Source: SZUA-320 sp963707875 (GTDB lineage: Bacteria > Gemmatimonadota > Gemmatimonadetes > Gemmatimonadales > GWC2-71-9). Taken from it: a stretch of DNA of 64,000 nucleotides. A program made the position numbers and the translations under genes. Of the stretch, positions 1 through 8,402 are shown in pieces. Where the stretch lies: contig CAVPRU010000001.1 of the NCBI GenBank assembly GCA_963707875.1, forward strand, positions 1,178,001 through 1,242,000, in the 5' to 3' direction. The notes below the pieces were generated by a model. That model had not been told where the DNA came from. It worked only from the letters and a program-made list of their open reading frames with translations, and did not search any database. Every line of letters begins with the position of its first letter. Positions within the stretch are counted from its first letter, which is position 1.

Positions 1-307
1 GCAGCGGGACTGGCAGACCCTGGGTCCGAAGCTCCGGGGCAAGCTCAAGATCTACGTCGGCGACATGGACAACTACTACCTGAACAACGCGGTGTATCTG
101 GTGGAGGATTTCCTGAAGACCGCCGACCCCGCGGCCGAGGCAGAGGTGGACTACGGCGACCGGGCGGAACACTGCTGGAACGGGGACCACTCCCGGCCCA
201 ATGCGCTCTCTCGGCTCCGGTACCACCAGATGTTCATCCCGAGGATCATGGAGCAGATCCGGCGGAATCACCCACCTGGGGTGGACACCCTCAGTTGGCG
301 CTACTGA
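1..307 (+). CDS. C-terminal part of an esterase-like protein (5' truncated)
   Basis: The frame is open from the window edge to a TGA at 305-307, so only about the last 100 residues are visible. The segment has no start of its own; the first ATG at 65 lies inside a conserved-looking stretch (KIYVGDMDNYYLNN). The end, with DYGDRAEHCWNGDH and a closing SWRY, resembles C-terminal ends of putative secreted esterases (enterochelin-esterase-like alpha/beta hydrolases), in which the late histidine could be catalytic. That assignment is from memory of similar tails and is uncertain. It converges on the HU gene across a strong hairpin. Confidence 0.55.
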   Translation, partial: QRDWQTLGPKLRGKLKIYVGDMDNYYLNNAVYLVEDFLKTADPAAEAEVDYGDRAEHCWNGDHSRPNALSRLRYHQMFIPRIMEQIRRNHPPGVDTLSWRY

Positions 308-321
308 GGGGCCACGGAAAA

Positions 322-346
322 GGGGCCAGGCGCAAGGCCTGGCCCC
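322..346 (-). terminator. Rho-independent terminator of the HU gene
   Basis: A perfect 10-bp stem (322-331 with 337-346) closes a 5-nt loop. On the minus strand the stem is followed by TTTT, so it ends transcription of the HU gene at 371-664. On the plus strand no T-run follows, so it is weaker for the upstream esterase-like gene, though the convergent placement suggests shared use. Confidence 0.8.
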
Positions 347-370
347 TCTCGCAGTCAGCTCGGGTGAAGC

Positions 371-664
371 CTACTCGCGGACCCGGTCCTTGAGCCCCTG
401 GCCCGCCTTGAACGCCACCGAATTCCGGGCAGCGATCGTGATCTCCTCGCCGGTCCGCGGATTGCGCCCTTTCCGCTCCTTGGTCTTCTTGGTCCGGAAT
501 GCTCCGAACCCGACGATCGTGAAGTCCCGTCCGGCATCGAGTTCAACCGCAATGATGCCGTCGCCCGACTTGGTGGAAAAGATCGCGTCAATCACTTCGG
601 TCGCCTTCGTTTTCGAGAGTTCGCACTTGCCCGCGAGCTTCTCCGCAAATTCGTCCTTGGTCAT
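371..664 (-). CDS. hup: HU-family DNA-binding protein
   Basis: A 97-residue histone-like protein that bends and compacts DNA as a dimer in the nucleoid. The N-terminal helix pair (MTKDEFAEKLAG) is followed by the family core GFGAFRTKKTKERKGRNP at residues 52-69, the part that forms the DNA-binding arm, and then TGEEITI. Length fits the family (about 90-100). The start is set by GGGAG at 671-675, a few bases upstream of the ATG at 664. It is a single-gene unit ending at the hairpin at 322-346. Confidence 0.95.
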   Translation of the reverse strand: MTKDEFAEKLAGKCELSKTKATEVIDAIFSTKSGDGIIAVELDAGRDFTIVGFGAFRTKKTKERKGRNPRTGEEITIAARNSVAFKAGQGLKDRVRE

Positions 665-789
665 TCATGCCTCCCGGCGTTGAAGTAATGTGGTCGGACG
701 CCACCCGTAGGATGGCCCCGAACGGTCTTTCGCGCAATGTGACCGCCGTCGGATTACCTTAGCTGCATCACCCGCACCCACCTCGAACC

Positions 790-2169
790 GTGACCGTGAC
801 CACCCTCCGTATTGCCATCGTCGGCGCCGGCCCTTCGGGGTTTTTCCTGGCTGAGAAGCTGCTGGGCCAGAGCGACCGACCCGTGGCCGTCGATCTGTAC
901 GAACGACTCCCGACGCCCTACGGCCTGGTGCGTTTCGGAGTCGCCCCGGATCACGAAAAGATCAAGAACGTCACCCGGACCTTCGACCGCACGGCGGGCC
1001 GCCCGGGGTTCCGGTTCTTCGGGAATGTGGACGTCGGCCACACCATTCCGCTCGACGAACTGCGCACCCACTACCACGCCGTGTGTTTTGCCACCGGGGC
1101 GCAGACCGATCGCCGGATGAACATCCCGGGCGAGGATCTGCTGGGCAGTCACCCGGCGACCGAATTCGTTGCCTGGTACAACGGGCATCCCGAGTATCGG
1201 GACTTTGCCTTTGACCTCTCGGTGGAGCGGGTTGCGGTGGTCGGGGTGGGCAACGTGGCGGTGGACGTGGCCCGGATTCTCTCGCGGACGCCGGAGGAGC
1301 TGGCGAAGACCGACATCGCTCCCCATGCCCTGGAGGCGCTGAGACAGAGCCAGGTGAGGGAGATCTATCTGCTGGGCCGGCGGGGCCCGGCGCAGGCCGC
1401 ATTCACCAACCCCGAGGTCAAGGAGCTGGGCGAGCTGGAGGGCGCCGATGTCGCCTGCCGACCCGAGGAGGTGGCCCTCGATGTCCTGAGTGCTGCCGCA
1501 CTCGCACAGGAGGAGGACGCCGCCACCCGGAAGAAACTCGACATCCTGACCGATTTCTCCGGTCGCACCCGGTCCGGCAAGGGACGTTGTCTCACCCTTC
1601 GCTTCCTGGTCTCCCCCACCGAACTGACCGGCGACGCGCAGGGGCGGGTTACCGGCATGGTGCTGGCGCGGAATCGTCTGGTCGAGGGGAAGGGTGGCTC
1701 GCTCCGACCGGAGGCCACCGGGGAGACCGAGACCCTGCCGGTCGGCCTGGTTTTCCGGTCGGTCGGCTATCGCGGGATCGAGATCCCCGGGCTCCCGTTC
1801 GACGAGCGTTCGGGCACGGTGCCGAACTCGGCGGGACGGGTCACCGATGGCGGCAACCCGGTCCCGGGACTGTACGTGGCCGGGTGGATCAAGCGGGGCC
1901 CGAGTGGTGTGATCGGCACCAACAAGCCGGACGCCGGCGAGACCGCCGACAGCCTCCTGGCAGACGCCGCCGCGGGAACCCTCCCCGAACCGGCCCACCC
2001 CCCGGAGGTCATCGAGACCCTGGTGCGGAGCCGGCAACCGGACCTGGTCACCTGGCCGGACTGGGAGCGGATCAACCGGCAGGAGACCGAGGCCGGGAAG
2101 GCCGCTGGGCGCCCCCGGACCAAACTGGTGACGGTGGAGGAGATGCTGGCGGCCGCCCGGGGCGGATGA
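790..2169 (+). CDS. fprA: FAD-dependent ferredoxin-NADP+ reductase (FprA/adrenodoxin reductase type)
   Basis: A 459-residue flavoenzyme that moves electrons between NADPH and ferredoxin. The N-terminus has the FAD dinucleotide-fold motif IAIVGAGPSGFFLAE (about residues 8-22) and the family stretch PYGLVRFGVAPDH (about 43-55). The NADP-binding motif VGVGNVAVDVARIL lies near residue 155, and the C-terminal YVAGWIKRGPSGVIGTNKPDA matches the conserved end that closes over FAD. Length agrees with FprA proteins (about 455). The start is a GTG at 790 with no clear Shine-Dalgarno; a second in-frame GTG at 796 is possible. The neighbouring SGNH gene gives no functional clue. Confidence 0.92.
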   Translation: MTVTTLRIAIVGAGPSGFFLAEKLLGQSDRPVAVDLYERLPTPYGLVRFGVAPDHEKIKNVTRTFDRTAGRPGFRFFGNVDVGHTIPLDELRTHYHAVCFATGAQTDRRMNIPGEDLLGSHPATEFVAWYNGHPEYRDFAFDLSVERVAVVGVGNVAVDVARILSRTPEELAKTDIAPHALEALRQSQVREIYLLGRRGPAQAAFTNPEVKELGELEGADVACRPEEVALDVLSAAALAQEEDAATRKKLDILTDFSGRTRSGKGRCLTLRFLVSPTELTGDAQGRVTGMVLARNRLVEGKGGSLRPEATGETETLPVGLVFRSVGYRGIEIPGLPFDERSGTVPNSAGRVTDGGNPVPGLYVAGWIKRGPSGVIGTNKPDAGETADSLLADAAAGTLPEPAHPPEVIETLVRSRQPDLVTWPDWERINRQETEAGKAAGRPRTKLVTVEEMLAAARGG

Positions 2170-2261
2170 AATCGAGCCGTCGGTACTCCGGTCGCCAGCC
2201 TCAGGGATGCCCGAATCCCGTCAACCACGAAACTGAGCCCCGACGTGGCCGTAGGTTCTTA

Positions 2262-3029
2262 ATGCGACCCTCGTACTACTCCTCCTGCCTGTTTGCCATC
2301 GCCACGATGATGTTCTCTCTGGCGACCTGCGGCTCGCTGACCGACGAGGGCGAAGCCCCGGGATTGAATGTGCTGTTCATCGGGAACAGCCTTACCTACG
2401 AGAACGACCTCCCGGCGATGCTCCGAGTGCTCTTCGATTCGGCCGGGCTTCCGAAGGCCCGGGTGGTGGCCGTCGCCAGGCCCAACTTCGGCCTCGAGGA
2501 CCACTGGGGTGCCGGTGACGCCCACGCGATGATCGCTCGCGGCGGATGGGACTACGTGGTGCTCCAGCAGGGGCCGTCCGCGACCGAAGGCCGGCCGTCG
2601 CTGATCGAGTATTCCCACCGATTCGAGCCCGAGATTCGCGCCGCTGGGGCGGTGCCGGCCCTGTACATGGTGTGGCCGGCGGCCAGCCGCCCATTCGATT
2701 TTGACGGGGTGAGTGATGCCTACCGCACCGCGGCCGCCGAGGTCAAGGGAGTTCTGCTCCCGGCCGGGGACGGGTGGCGGGAAGCATGGGCGCTCGACCC
2801 TGACCTCCGGCTCTATGGAGCCGACGGCTTCCACCCGTCAGCGGCGGGTACGTATCTCGCGGCTCTGGTGATGTTCCAGCGCTTTACCGGCCGGAGTCCG
2901 ATCGGCCTTCCGGGATCCCTCACGCTGCATTCAGGCGGCTATCCCGACCCCCGCATTCCGCCCGAGACGGCCCTGACACTCCAACGGGCAGCCGCGGCGG
3001 CGAACGCCTCCCTGCCGGCGGTGCGGTAG
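2262..3029 (+). CDS. SGNH/GDSL-type hydrolase, probable lipoprotein
   Basis: A 255-residue exported hydrolase. Residues 1-23 form a signal sequence ending in SLATC, a slightly atypical lipobox, so the mature protein may be lipid-anchored. The SGNH blocks are visible: FIGNSLTYENDLP (nucleophile Ser, about 38-50), VLQQGPSA (block III region) and DGFHPSAAGTYLAA (catalytic Asp/His of block V). Substrate is unknown; acyl or acetyl esters are usual for the fold. An ATG at 2262 gives the signal peptide directly; the frame is open much further upstream, but that part overlaps the reductase gene and is a shadow. The 92 bp before it hold no obvious terminator. Confidence 0.85.
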   Translation: MRPSYYSSCLFAIATMMFSLATCGSLTDEGEAPGLNVLFIGNSLTYENDLPAMLRVLFDSAGLPKARVVAVARPNFGLEDHWGAGDAHAMIARGGWDYVVLQQGPSATEGRPSLIEYSHRFEPEIRAAGAVPALYMVWPAASRPFDFDGVSDAYRTAAAEVKGVLLPAGDGWREAWALDPDLRLYGADGFHPSAAGTYLAALVMFQRFTGRSPIGLPGSLTLHSGGYPDPRIPPETALTLQRAAAAANASLPAVR

Positions 3030-3102
3030 ACCCTGCGCTCGCCGGCGGATCAGGCCGGGCGCGCGGACCCGCCCGATCGGCCCACCCGGCTCGAGCCTGC
3101 AG

Positions 3103-4365
3103 TCAGGGCCAGATCCCCCGCATCGCGGTGACCCTGGCGACCCGGTCCACCGCGAGCGCGTAGGCAGCGGTCCTGGCATCCAGGCCCTTCTCCTCTGCCA
3201 GGTCGAACACGGAGTGGAAGGCGCGGACCATCTTCTTCCTGAGCTTGGCGTCCACTATCTCCGGCTCCCACTGCTCGTCCTGAATGTTCTGGACCCATTC
3301 GTAGTAGGACACCGTCACCCCGCCACCGTTGGCCAGGATGTCCGGGATCACCTGGATGCCTCGCTGGTACAGCTGGTCATCCGCCGCGGGCGTGGTGGGT
3401 CCATTGGCCGCCTCGGCGATCAGCCTGGCCCGGATTCGGCCGGCGTTGGTGGCAGTGATCTGGTTCTCCAAGGCCGCCGGAATCAACACGTCGCACTCCA
3501 GTTCGAGCAGTTCAGCGGGCACAATCCCGGTAGACCCCGGGAACCCCGCCACGCTGCCGGTGGCCTGCTTGTGGGCCAGCACCGCCTTGGGGTCGAGCCC
3601 TTGGGCCGACTTGATGGCACCGGTGGAGTCGCTGAGTCCGATCACCCGGGCGCCTCCATCATGAGCGAACTGGGCGGCGTAGGACCCGGCGTTCCCGAAT
3701 CCCTGCACTACCACGGTGGCATCGGCCAGGGCCCGGACCCCGTCCACCAGTCCCCGACCCAGAGCCTCCTCCACGCAGATGATGCAACCCCGCGCTGTGG
3801 CGGTTTCCCGCCCGTGTGACCCGCCCAGTTCCAGTGGCTTGCCGGTGACCACCGGGAGGTTGTTCTGCCCGGTGTGGGTCATGTCGTAGGTGTCGAAGAT
3901 CCAGGCCATGGTGTTGGAGTCGGTGTAGACGTCGGGGGCCGGAATATCCACCATCGGGCCGATCATGGGGCCCAGCTGCATGGTGTAGCGCCGGGTGATG
4001 GCCCGCTTCTCGGTGGTGGAGAGGGTCTTGGGATCACAAACCACGCCGCCCTTGGCTCCGCCGAACGGGATCTGCATGACTGCGGTCTTCCAGGTCATCC
4101 AGGCCGCCAGCGCCTTGACTTCGTCCTCGGTGACCTCGGGATGGAACCGGATCCCCCCCTTGAACGGGCCCCGGGCGTTGTTGTGCTGGACCCGGAAACC
4201 GGTGAACACCCGGATGGATCCGTCGTCCATCTGGACCGGGAACTCGATCCGGGTGACCCGGAAGGGCCGGACCAGGCTCTCCAGGATGCCGGGGTCGGCG
4301 TGGACGTGACGGGCGCCGCGGGCGAACTGGGTCCGAGCGATGTTGAAGGGGTTGAGGTCTTCCAT
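3103..4365 (-). CDS. gdhA: Glu/Leu/Phe/Val dehydrogenase (NAD(P)-dependent glutamate dehydrogenase)
   Basis: A 420-residue cytoplasmic enzyme interconverting glutamate and 2-oxoglutarate plus ammonia. The N-terminal dimerisation/catalytic domain carries GGIRFHPEVTEDEVKALA with the substrate-binding lysines and IPFGGAKGGV with the catalytic lysine region. The Rossmann domain has VVQGFGNAGSYAA. Length matches GudB/RocG-type hexameric enzymes (about 420). The start is at MEDLNPFN (ATG at 4365) with AGAGG about 6 nt upstream; the frame extends 28 codons further upstream but without family sequence. Leucine dehydrogenase is less likely given length and motif order, but cofactor and amino-acid preference cannot be read here. 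Confidence 0.93.
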   Translation of the reverse strand: MEDLNPFNIARTQFARGARHVHADPGILESLVRPFRVTRIEFPVQMDDGSIRVFTGFRVQHNNARGPFKGGIRFHPEVTEDEVKALAAWMTWKTAVMQIPFGGAKGGVVCDPKTLSTTEKRAITRRYTMQLGPMIGPMVDIPAPDVYTDSNTMAWIFDTYDMTHTGQNNLPVVTGKPLELGGSHGRETATARGCIICVEEALGRGLVDGVRALADATVVVQGFGNAGSYAAQFAHDGGARVIGLSDSTGAIKSAQGLDPKAVLAHKQATGSVAGFPGSTGIVPAELLELECDVLIPAALENQITATNAGRIRARLIAEAANGPTTPAADDQLYQRGIQVIPDILANGGGVTVSYYEWVQNIQDEQWEPEIVDAKLRKKMVRAFHSVFDLAEEKGLDARTAAYALAVDRVARVTAMRGIWP

Positions 4366-4499
4366 GGAACCTCTGTGTTGTCGGGGGTATTGAAAGGTCC
4401 GTTGAGGGCCTGAAGGACCGATGAAGCCGTCATGAGGAGATGAAACCACTCCCGGCCGGGAGGAAGGAGGCCTGGCGTGAGGGGTGAGCCCTGCCTGGC

Positions 4500-5381
4500 C
4501 TACGGCGCGGCTTGGTCGACCCGAGTCACCATGTCGAGCAAAGCCTGGACGACCACCGCGGGCTGTTCCTCATGGATGTGGAGGCCAGCGCCCCGCGCGG
4601 TGTCCACCGCGAAGTCGAGAAGCTGGTCCCGCAGGAGGACGCAAAGGGACCGTTTGATCCCGCTCCCCCGTGGCGCCCCCCCTACCAGGAGGTGGACCGG
4701 CACACCGATCATGCTGAGTCGCGGCGCCAGCGGCTCGTCCCGGGCCCGGGCCATGCCCTGCAGGGCGTCGAGCACCGCCCCCGGGTCGCGTTCCGCACCC
4801 TCCCCATAGCGGTCCACCACCTCCCGGGTGATCCACTCAGGGTTGCCGGCCGTCGACCGCAGCCCTTTCTGCAACTCGCTCCGCATGACGGTCCGACCCC
4901 CGAAGATCCGGAGCAGGAAGGCGAACTTCGCGGCGCGCTTGACACCCGATGTGGCGGCTTCCTCCTCTGGCCCCCCGTTGTCGGCAATGATAGCCGACAC
5001 CAGGTCCGGCCTCAGGAGGGCCAGCCGCAGAGCCGTGGAGGTGCTCACCGAGTGTCCCAGGACGATGGCCCCGCGGACCCCGAGGGTGTCCAGCACGGCC
5101 GCCACCCGTCCAGCTTGTGCCGTCAGGGAGTAATCCGCGTCCTTGGGCCGGGATGAGTTGCCGATCCCCAGCGGCTCGACCACGATCACCTGAAGGCCGG
5201 CCGAATCGAGGGGTGGAATGATCCGGCGAAACGCGAAGGCCGATCCCAGCAGGCCCGGTACCAGCACCACGGGACGGCCCACTCCGACGATGGTCGCACG
5301 CACGGTTTCGCCCGGGGCGACCAGCACATCGCGCACCACGGGAGGTTGGGACAGCGTCAGAAGGAACAGCCCGACGAGCAT
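4500..5381 (-). CDS. Exported alpha/beta hydrolase
   Basis: A 293-residue hydrolase. Taking the ATG at 5381 gives a short signal sequence (MLVGLFLLTLSQPP). The oxyanion-hole region VLVPGLLGSAFAFR is followed by the nucleophile elbow LGHSVST and a C-terminal HIHEEQP that supplies the catalytic histidine. The acid residue is not obvious at the usual VPVHLLVGG position. The open frame continues to 5534, overlapping the start of the divergent phosphotransferase gene, so the inner start is preferred; no strong ribosome-binding site supports either. Substrate unknown. Confidence 0.8.
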   Translation of the reverse strand: MLVGLFLLTLSQPPVVRDVLVAPGETVRATIVGVGRPVVLVPGLLGSAFAFRRIIPPLDSAGLQVIVVEPLGIGNSSRPKDADYSLTAQAGRVAAVLDTLGVRGAIVLGHSVSTSTALRLALLRPDLVSAIIADNGGPEEEAATSGVKRAAKFAFLLRIFGGRTVMRSELQKGLRSTAGNPEWITREVVDRYGEGAERDPGAVLDALQGMARARDEPLAPRLSMIGVPVHLLVGGAPRGSGIKRSLCVLLRDQLLDFAVDTARGAGLHIHEEQPAVVVQALLDMVTRVDQAAP

Positions 5382-5551
5382 GAGCGGGACACCCGAAAGA
5401 GAATCTGGAAAAGATAGCGCCAGACGATCCGGAGCACAGTTGGAGGGGCTCGGGACGTCTTGCGGAACCGCGCTGGCAACGCCTTGTTTCGGTGGCGCGG
5501 ACGGCTGCTCGGCCGCTGCCCTCTCCTTCCCCATCCGGTGGTAGCCCAGTC

Positions 5552-6838
5552 ATGGAGTTGCTGATCCTCGCGGACCAACCGGAGGCCCTTCACCGTCTCT
5601 GCGGTGTCTCGATGGTGGAGCGGACCCTCCGGACGGCCGCGCGCCTCGGGTTCCATCAGGCCATCGTCGTCGATGCCGGAGGCGACCCCCGTGCGGCCCG
5701 GGAACTTTCCGCCCCGGCACCGGCCCGACCTTCCCTGGCGATACGGCTCGCCACCGTGACCGAGCGGCCCCTTTCCGAGACGGGGCTGCGGCGCGAGTTG
5801 ACCGGGACACCGCCCGATACGCTGGTGCTGGTGGTCCCCGGTGACGGGCTTTATGACGCCCGGCTGCTGGCGGAACTGGCTGGGCGCCAGACCCCGGCGG
5901 CGCTGGTGGATTCCCGGCCCCCGCTTACCCCCACTGGTCTGCTCGACCGAGCCCCGCGAACCAGCCGCGGGGCGCTGGTCGGCCCCGCGGTCCTGCAGGC
6001 GAGCTTGCCGGGCTTTCCTGCGGGAGCCTATCGCGAGGCCCTGGCCACGGCGGTGGATCGCGGACTGCTTCCGGTGATCGACGTGGCCGAACTGGACCCC
6101 TACCTCGATACCATGCGCCGGGAACTCCGGCCGCTCTGGATGCCGCCGCCGTCCCACCTGACCCGGGCTGCGGCCGAGACGGTTCTCCTGGACTCGGCCC
6201 AGAAGGGGACCCTGGATTTTCCCGCGCTGGTCCACGCCCCGATCGAAAACGTTCTGATCCGGCTGCTGTGCCGCACCGCGATCACCCCGAACCAACTGAC
6301 CCTGCTCACCAACCTGCTCGCCTGGGGCGCGACCGCACTGTTCGCCAGCGGACGTCTTGGCGCGGGCATCCTCGTGGCCCTCGGGGTCGGAATCATGGAC
6401 GGGCTGGACGGCAAACAGGCCCGGGTCAAGGTGGAGACCACCGAGGCGGGGCGGTGGGAACATCACGCCGACTGGCTTTATGAGACATCATGGTGGACAG
6501 CTCTGGCGTGGCACTTCGTCAGGATCGGCACTCTGCCCACGGCTGCGGGATGGGTGGCCCTGCTGGTCGGATCCGACCTGGTGGATCGACTCATCCGCCG
6601 CCTGGTCAAGCAGCGCGTGGGCCGCGACCTGGACACCATCGACCCCCTCGACCGCCTCATTCGACTGATTGGCGGCCGGCGCAATATCTACATCTGGCTC
6701 TTTGGCCTGGGATGGCTCGTCCGCCAGCCGGTGGCGGCACTGGTGCTCCTGTGCCTCTGGGGCGCGGCGACGACTGCAGCCCACGGGGCCCGGGCCTGGT
6801 ACCACCTCCGGGCACCCGGCAGGATCACCCCCGCCTGA
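5552..6838 (+). CDS. CDP-alcohol phosphotransferase with N-terminal nucleotidyltransferase-like domain (altered signature)
   Basis: A 428-residue integral membrane protein. The first ~190 residues resemble a degenerate nucleotidyltransferase fold (MELLILADQPEALHRL, VPGDGLYDARLLAEL) without the LxxGxGxR loop. The C-terminal half is a CDP-alcohol phosphotransferase with several membrane segments, joining an alcohol phosphate headgroup to a lipid or polyol acceptor at the membrane. Its signature keeps the first half (DGLDGKQAR) but reads EHHADW where the family has the third and fourth aspartates. The ATG at 5552 is chosen over an upstream ATG at 5492, which would add a proline-rich tail. It overlaps the convergent flippase gene by 14 bp and belongs with the 5.5-13.5 kb envelope cluster. 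Confidence 0.82.
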   Translation: MELLILADQPEALHRLCGVSMVERTLRTAARLGFHQAIVVDAGGDPRAARELSAPAPARPSLAIRLATVTERPLSETGLRRELTGTPPDTLVLVVPGDGLYDARLLAELAGRQTPAALVDSRPPLTPTGLLDRAPRTSRGALVGPAVLQASLPGFPAGAYREALATAVDRGLLPVIDVAELDPYLDTMRRELRPLWMPPPSHLTRAAAETVLLDSAQKGTLDFPALVHAPIENVLIRLLCRTAITPNQLTLLTNLLAWGATALFASGRLGAGILVALGVGIMDGLDGKQARVKVETTEAGRWEHHADWLYETSWWTALAWHFVRIGTLPTAAGWVALLVGSDLVDRLIRRLVKQRVGRDLDTIDPLDRLIRLIGGRRNIYIWLFGLGWLVRQPVAALVLLCLWGAATTAAHGARAWYHLRAPGRITPA

Positions 6839-8345
6839 AGGCGCCAACCACTCGGACTGCCCACCGGCTGGCGGCATCCTGATCGCCCGGCGCAAGGCCG
6901 GTCAGCCGGAGGGCCGCCAGGTACATCATCAGGAAGCCCGCACCGACCACCACATCGTTCCACGGTCCGGCCAGCGACGCCAGCATCCCCCGGACCAGCA
7001 CCATCAGGAGCATGGCGCCGAGGGCCGCCACCAGGGCCCGGCCGTGGTAGCGCGTGAACGGGTGAATCCGGTACCACGCGGCGACCAGGCCGAGGCGGAC
7101 CAGGTTTGAAAAGGCCGAGGCGATCAGGGTGGCCAGGGCCGCTCCAGCCAGCCCGTGGCTGGGAACCAGCACCACGAGCAGGGTGGCCTGGATCGCGAGC
7201 GTGGCCACCACATTGGCCAGGTTGGCCCAGGGACGGTCGATCAGGAGGAAGAGCTCGGCGACCCCGAGGACCCCATTCAGGACGGTCGCCGTGGCCAGAA
7301 CCGCCAGGGCCACGGCTCCCGCTCCGAAATCCGGGCCGAAGATCTCCATGATCGAACGACTCGCCAGGACGACCACCCCCAGCACCGCGAGGTCCAGAAT
7401 CAGAATCCACCGGGTGACGTCCCGGAAGTGCAGGGCCATCCGGGCGCGATCCCGGGCCTCACGTGCCCCGGACAGGATCGGGAGGACGATCGGATCGAAG
7501 CCCTGGCGGATCAGCTTGACGGGGGACACCGCCTCCGCGGCGGCCCCGTAGGCTCCCACGAGGGCGGGCGGCAGGTAGCGGCCCACCAGGAGAAGGTCCG
7601 CCCGGCGGATGAGCTGGTTCACCAGATCATTAAGGCCGATCGGGGCCGTGAAGCGCAGCGCCTCCCCCAGCCCCGTGGTCGACCGGAGCGCCTGCCCCAG
7701 CATCGGCAGCGAGAGAACCTGGCCAAAGAAGACGGTTGCCGCCACCGCGCCGGCCAGCGCGGCGAGGGGCACCGCCACGGAGAGGCCGACCAGTCCAGCC
7801 CCGGTCCACCAGGCCGTCAGGGCCACCGCCAGCCGGATGACGGGCTCGACGAAGTTCTTGGCGAGAATCTGGTATCGCATGACGCGCAGAGCCCGGGTGG
7901 CCCCGAGCAGGACCGCGGACACTCCCCAGAGCGGCAGGGCGAGGGCCATGACCCGAAGCGGACCGGCCAGTTGGGGTTTCGCGAACACCTGGTCGGCCAC
8001 CGGTCCAGCCAGGGCGAGGAGCAGCGCCATGAGGCTGATCGCCCCGCCGGTGCCGATCCACAGCGCCCGGGCGACCTCGGCGTGGAGCCCGGGCAGGTCG
8101 CCGACCGCATGGTGCCGGGCAGCGCGGGTCAGCACGCTCCGGTCCACCCCGAGGGCCGCCAGGTTGTAGGCCGTATCCACCGCCGCCATGGAGACCAGGT
8201 AGAGACCGGTCATCTCAGCACCGAAGAGCTGGGCAACCACCACCAGAAACACCACACTGAGGAGACGAAAGACCATGCCCCCGAAATTCGCCATCGCCCC
8301 GCGAGCCATGTCGGCGGTGTCCCGGCCGGTGTCAGCGACTGTCAT
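6825..8345 (-). CDS. MOP-superfamily (Wzx-like) flippase
   Basis: A 506-residue polytopic membrane protein with about 12-14 hydrophobic segments. It has the features of polysaccharide/lipid-linked-oligosaccharide flippases: a conserved N-terminal segment (ARGAMANFGGMVFRLLSVVF), PIGLNDLVNQLIRRADLLLVGRYLPP in the middle, and a repeated 7-TM-like second half. Such proteins move lipid-linked glycans or other amphipathic products across the inner membrane. It lies 57 bp downstream of the radical SAM gene on the same strand, likely co-transcribed, and next to the CDP-alcohol phosphotransferases, so its cargo may be the lipid they build. Confidence 0.88.
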   Translation of the reverse strand: MTVADTGRDTADMARGAMANFGGMVFRLLSVVFLVVVAQLFGAEMTGLYLVSMAAVDTAYNLAALGVDRSVLTRAARHHAVGDLPGLHAEVARALWIGTGGAISLMALLLALAGPVADQVFAKPQLAGPLRVMALALPLWGVSAVLLGATRALRVMRYQILAKNFVEPVIRLAVALTAWWTGAGLVGLSVAVPLAALAGAVAATVFFGQVLSLPMLGQALRSTTGLGEALRFTAPIGLNDLVNQLIRRADLLLVGRYLPPALVGAYGAAAEAVSPVKLIRQGFDPIVLPILSGAREARDRARMALHFRDVTRWILILDLAVLGVVVLASRSIMEIFGPDFGAGAVALAVLATATVLNGVLGVAELFLLIDRPWANLANVVATLAIQATLLVVLVPSHGLAGAALATLIASAFSNLVRLGLVAAWYRIHPFTRYHGRALVAALGAMLLMVLVRGMLASLAGPWNDVVVGAGFLMMYLAALRLTGLAPGDQDAASRWAVRVVGAFRRG

Positions 8346-8402
8346 TGGTGGCTTCGGAAGAGGTCCGGACCGCTAACAAGCGGTTCGGATGAGGGAAACC
8401 GC

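Noticed and set aside
4449..4462. Perfect 14-bp palindrome CTCCCGGCCGGGAG as an operator
   Set aside because: It has no loop, no second copy and no suitable promoter nearby; such GC palindromes are expected in this composition.
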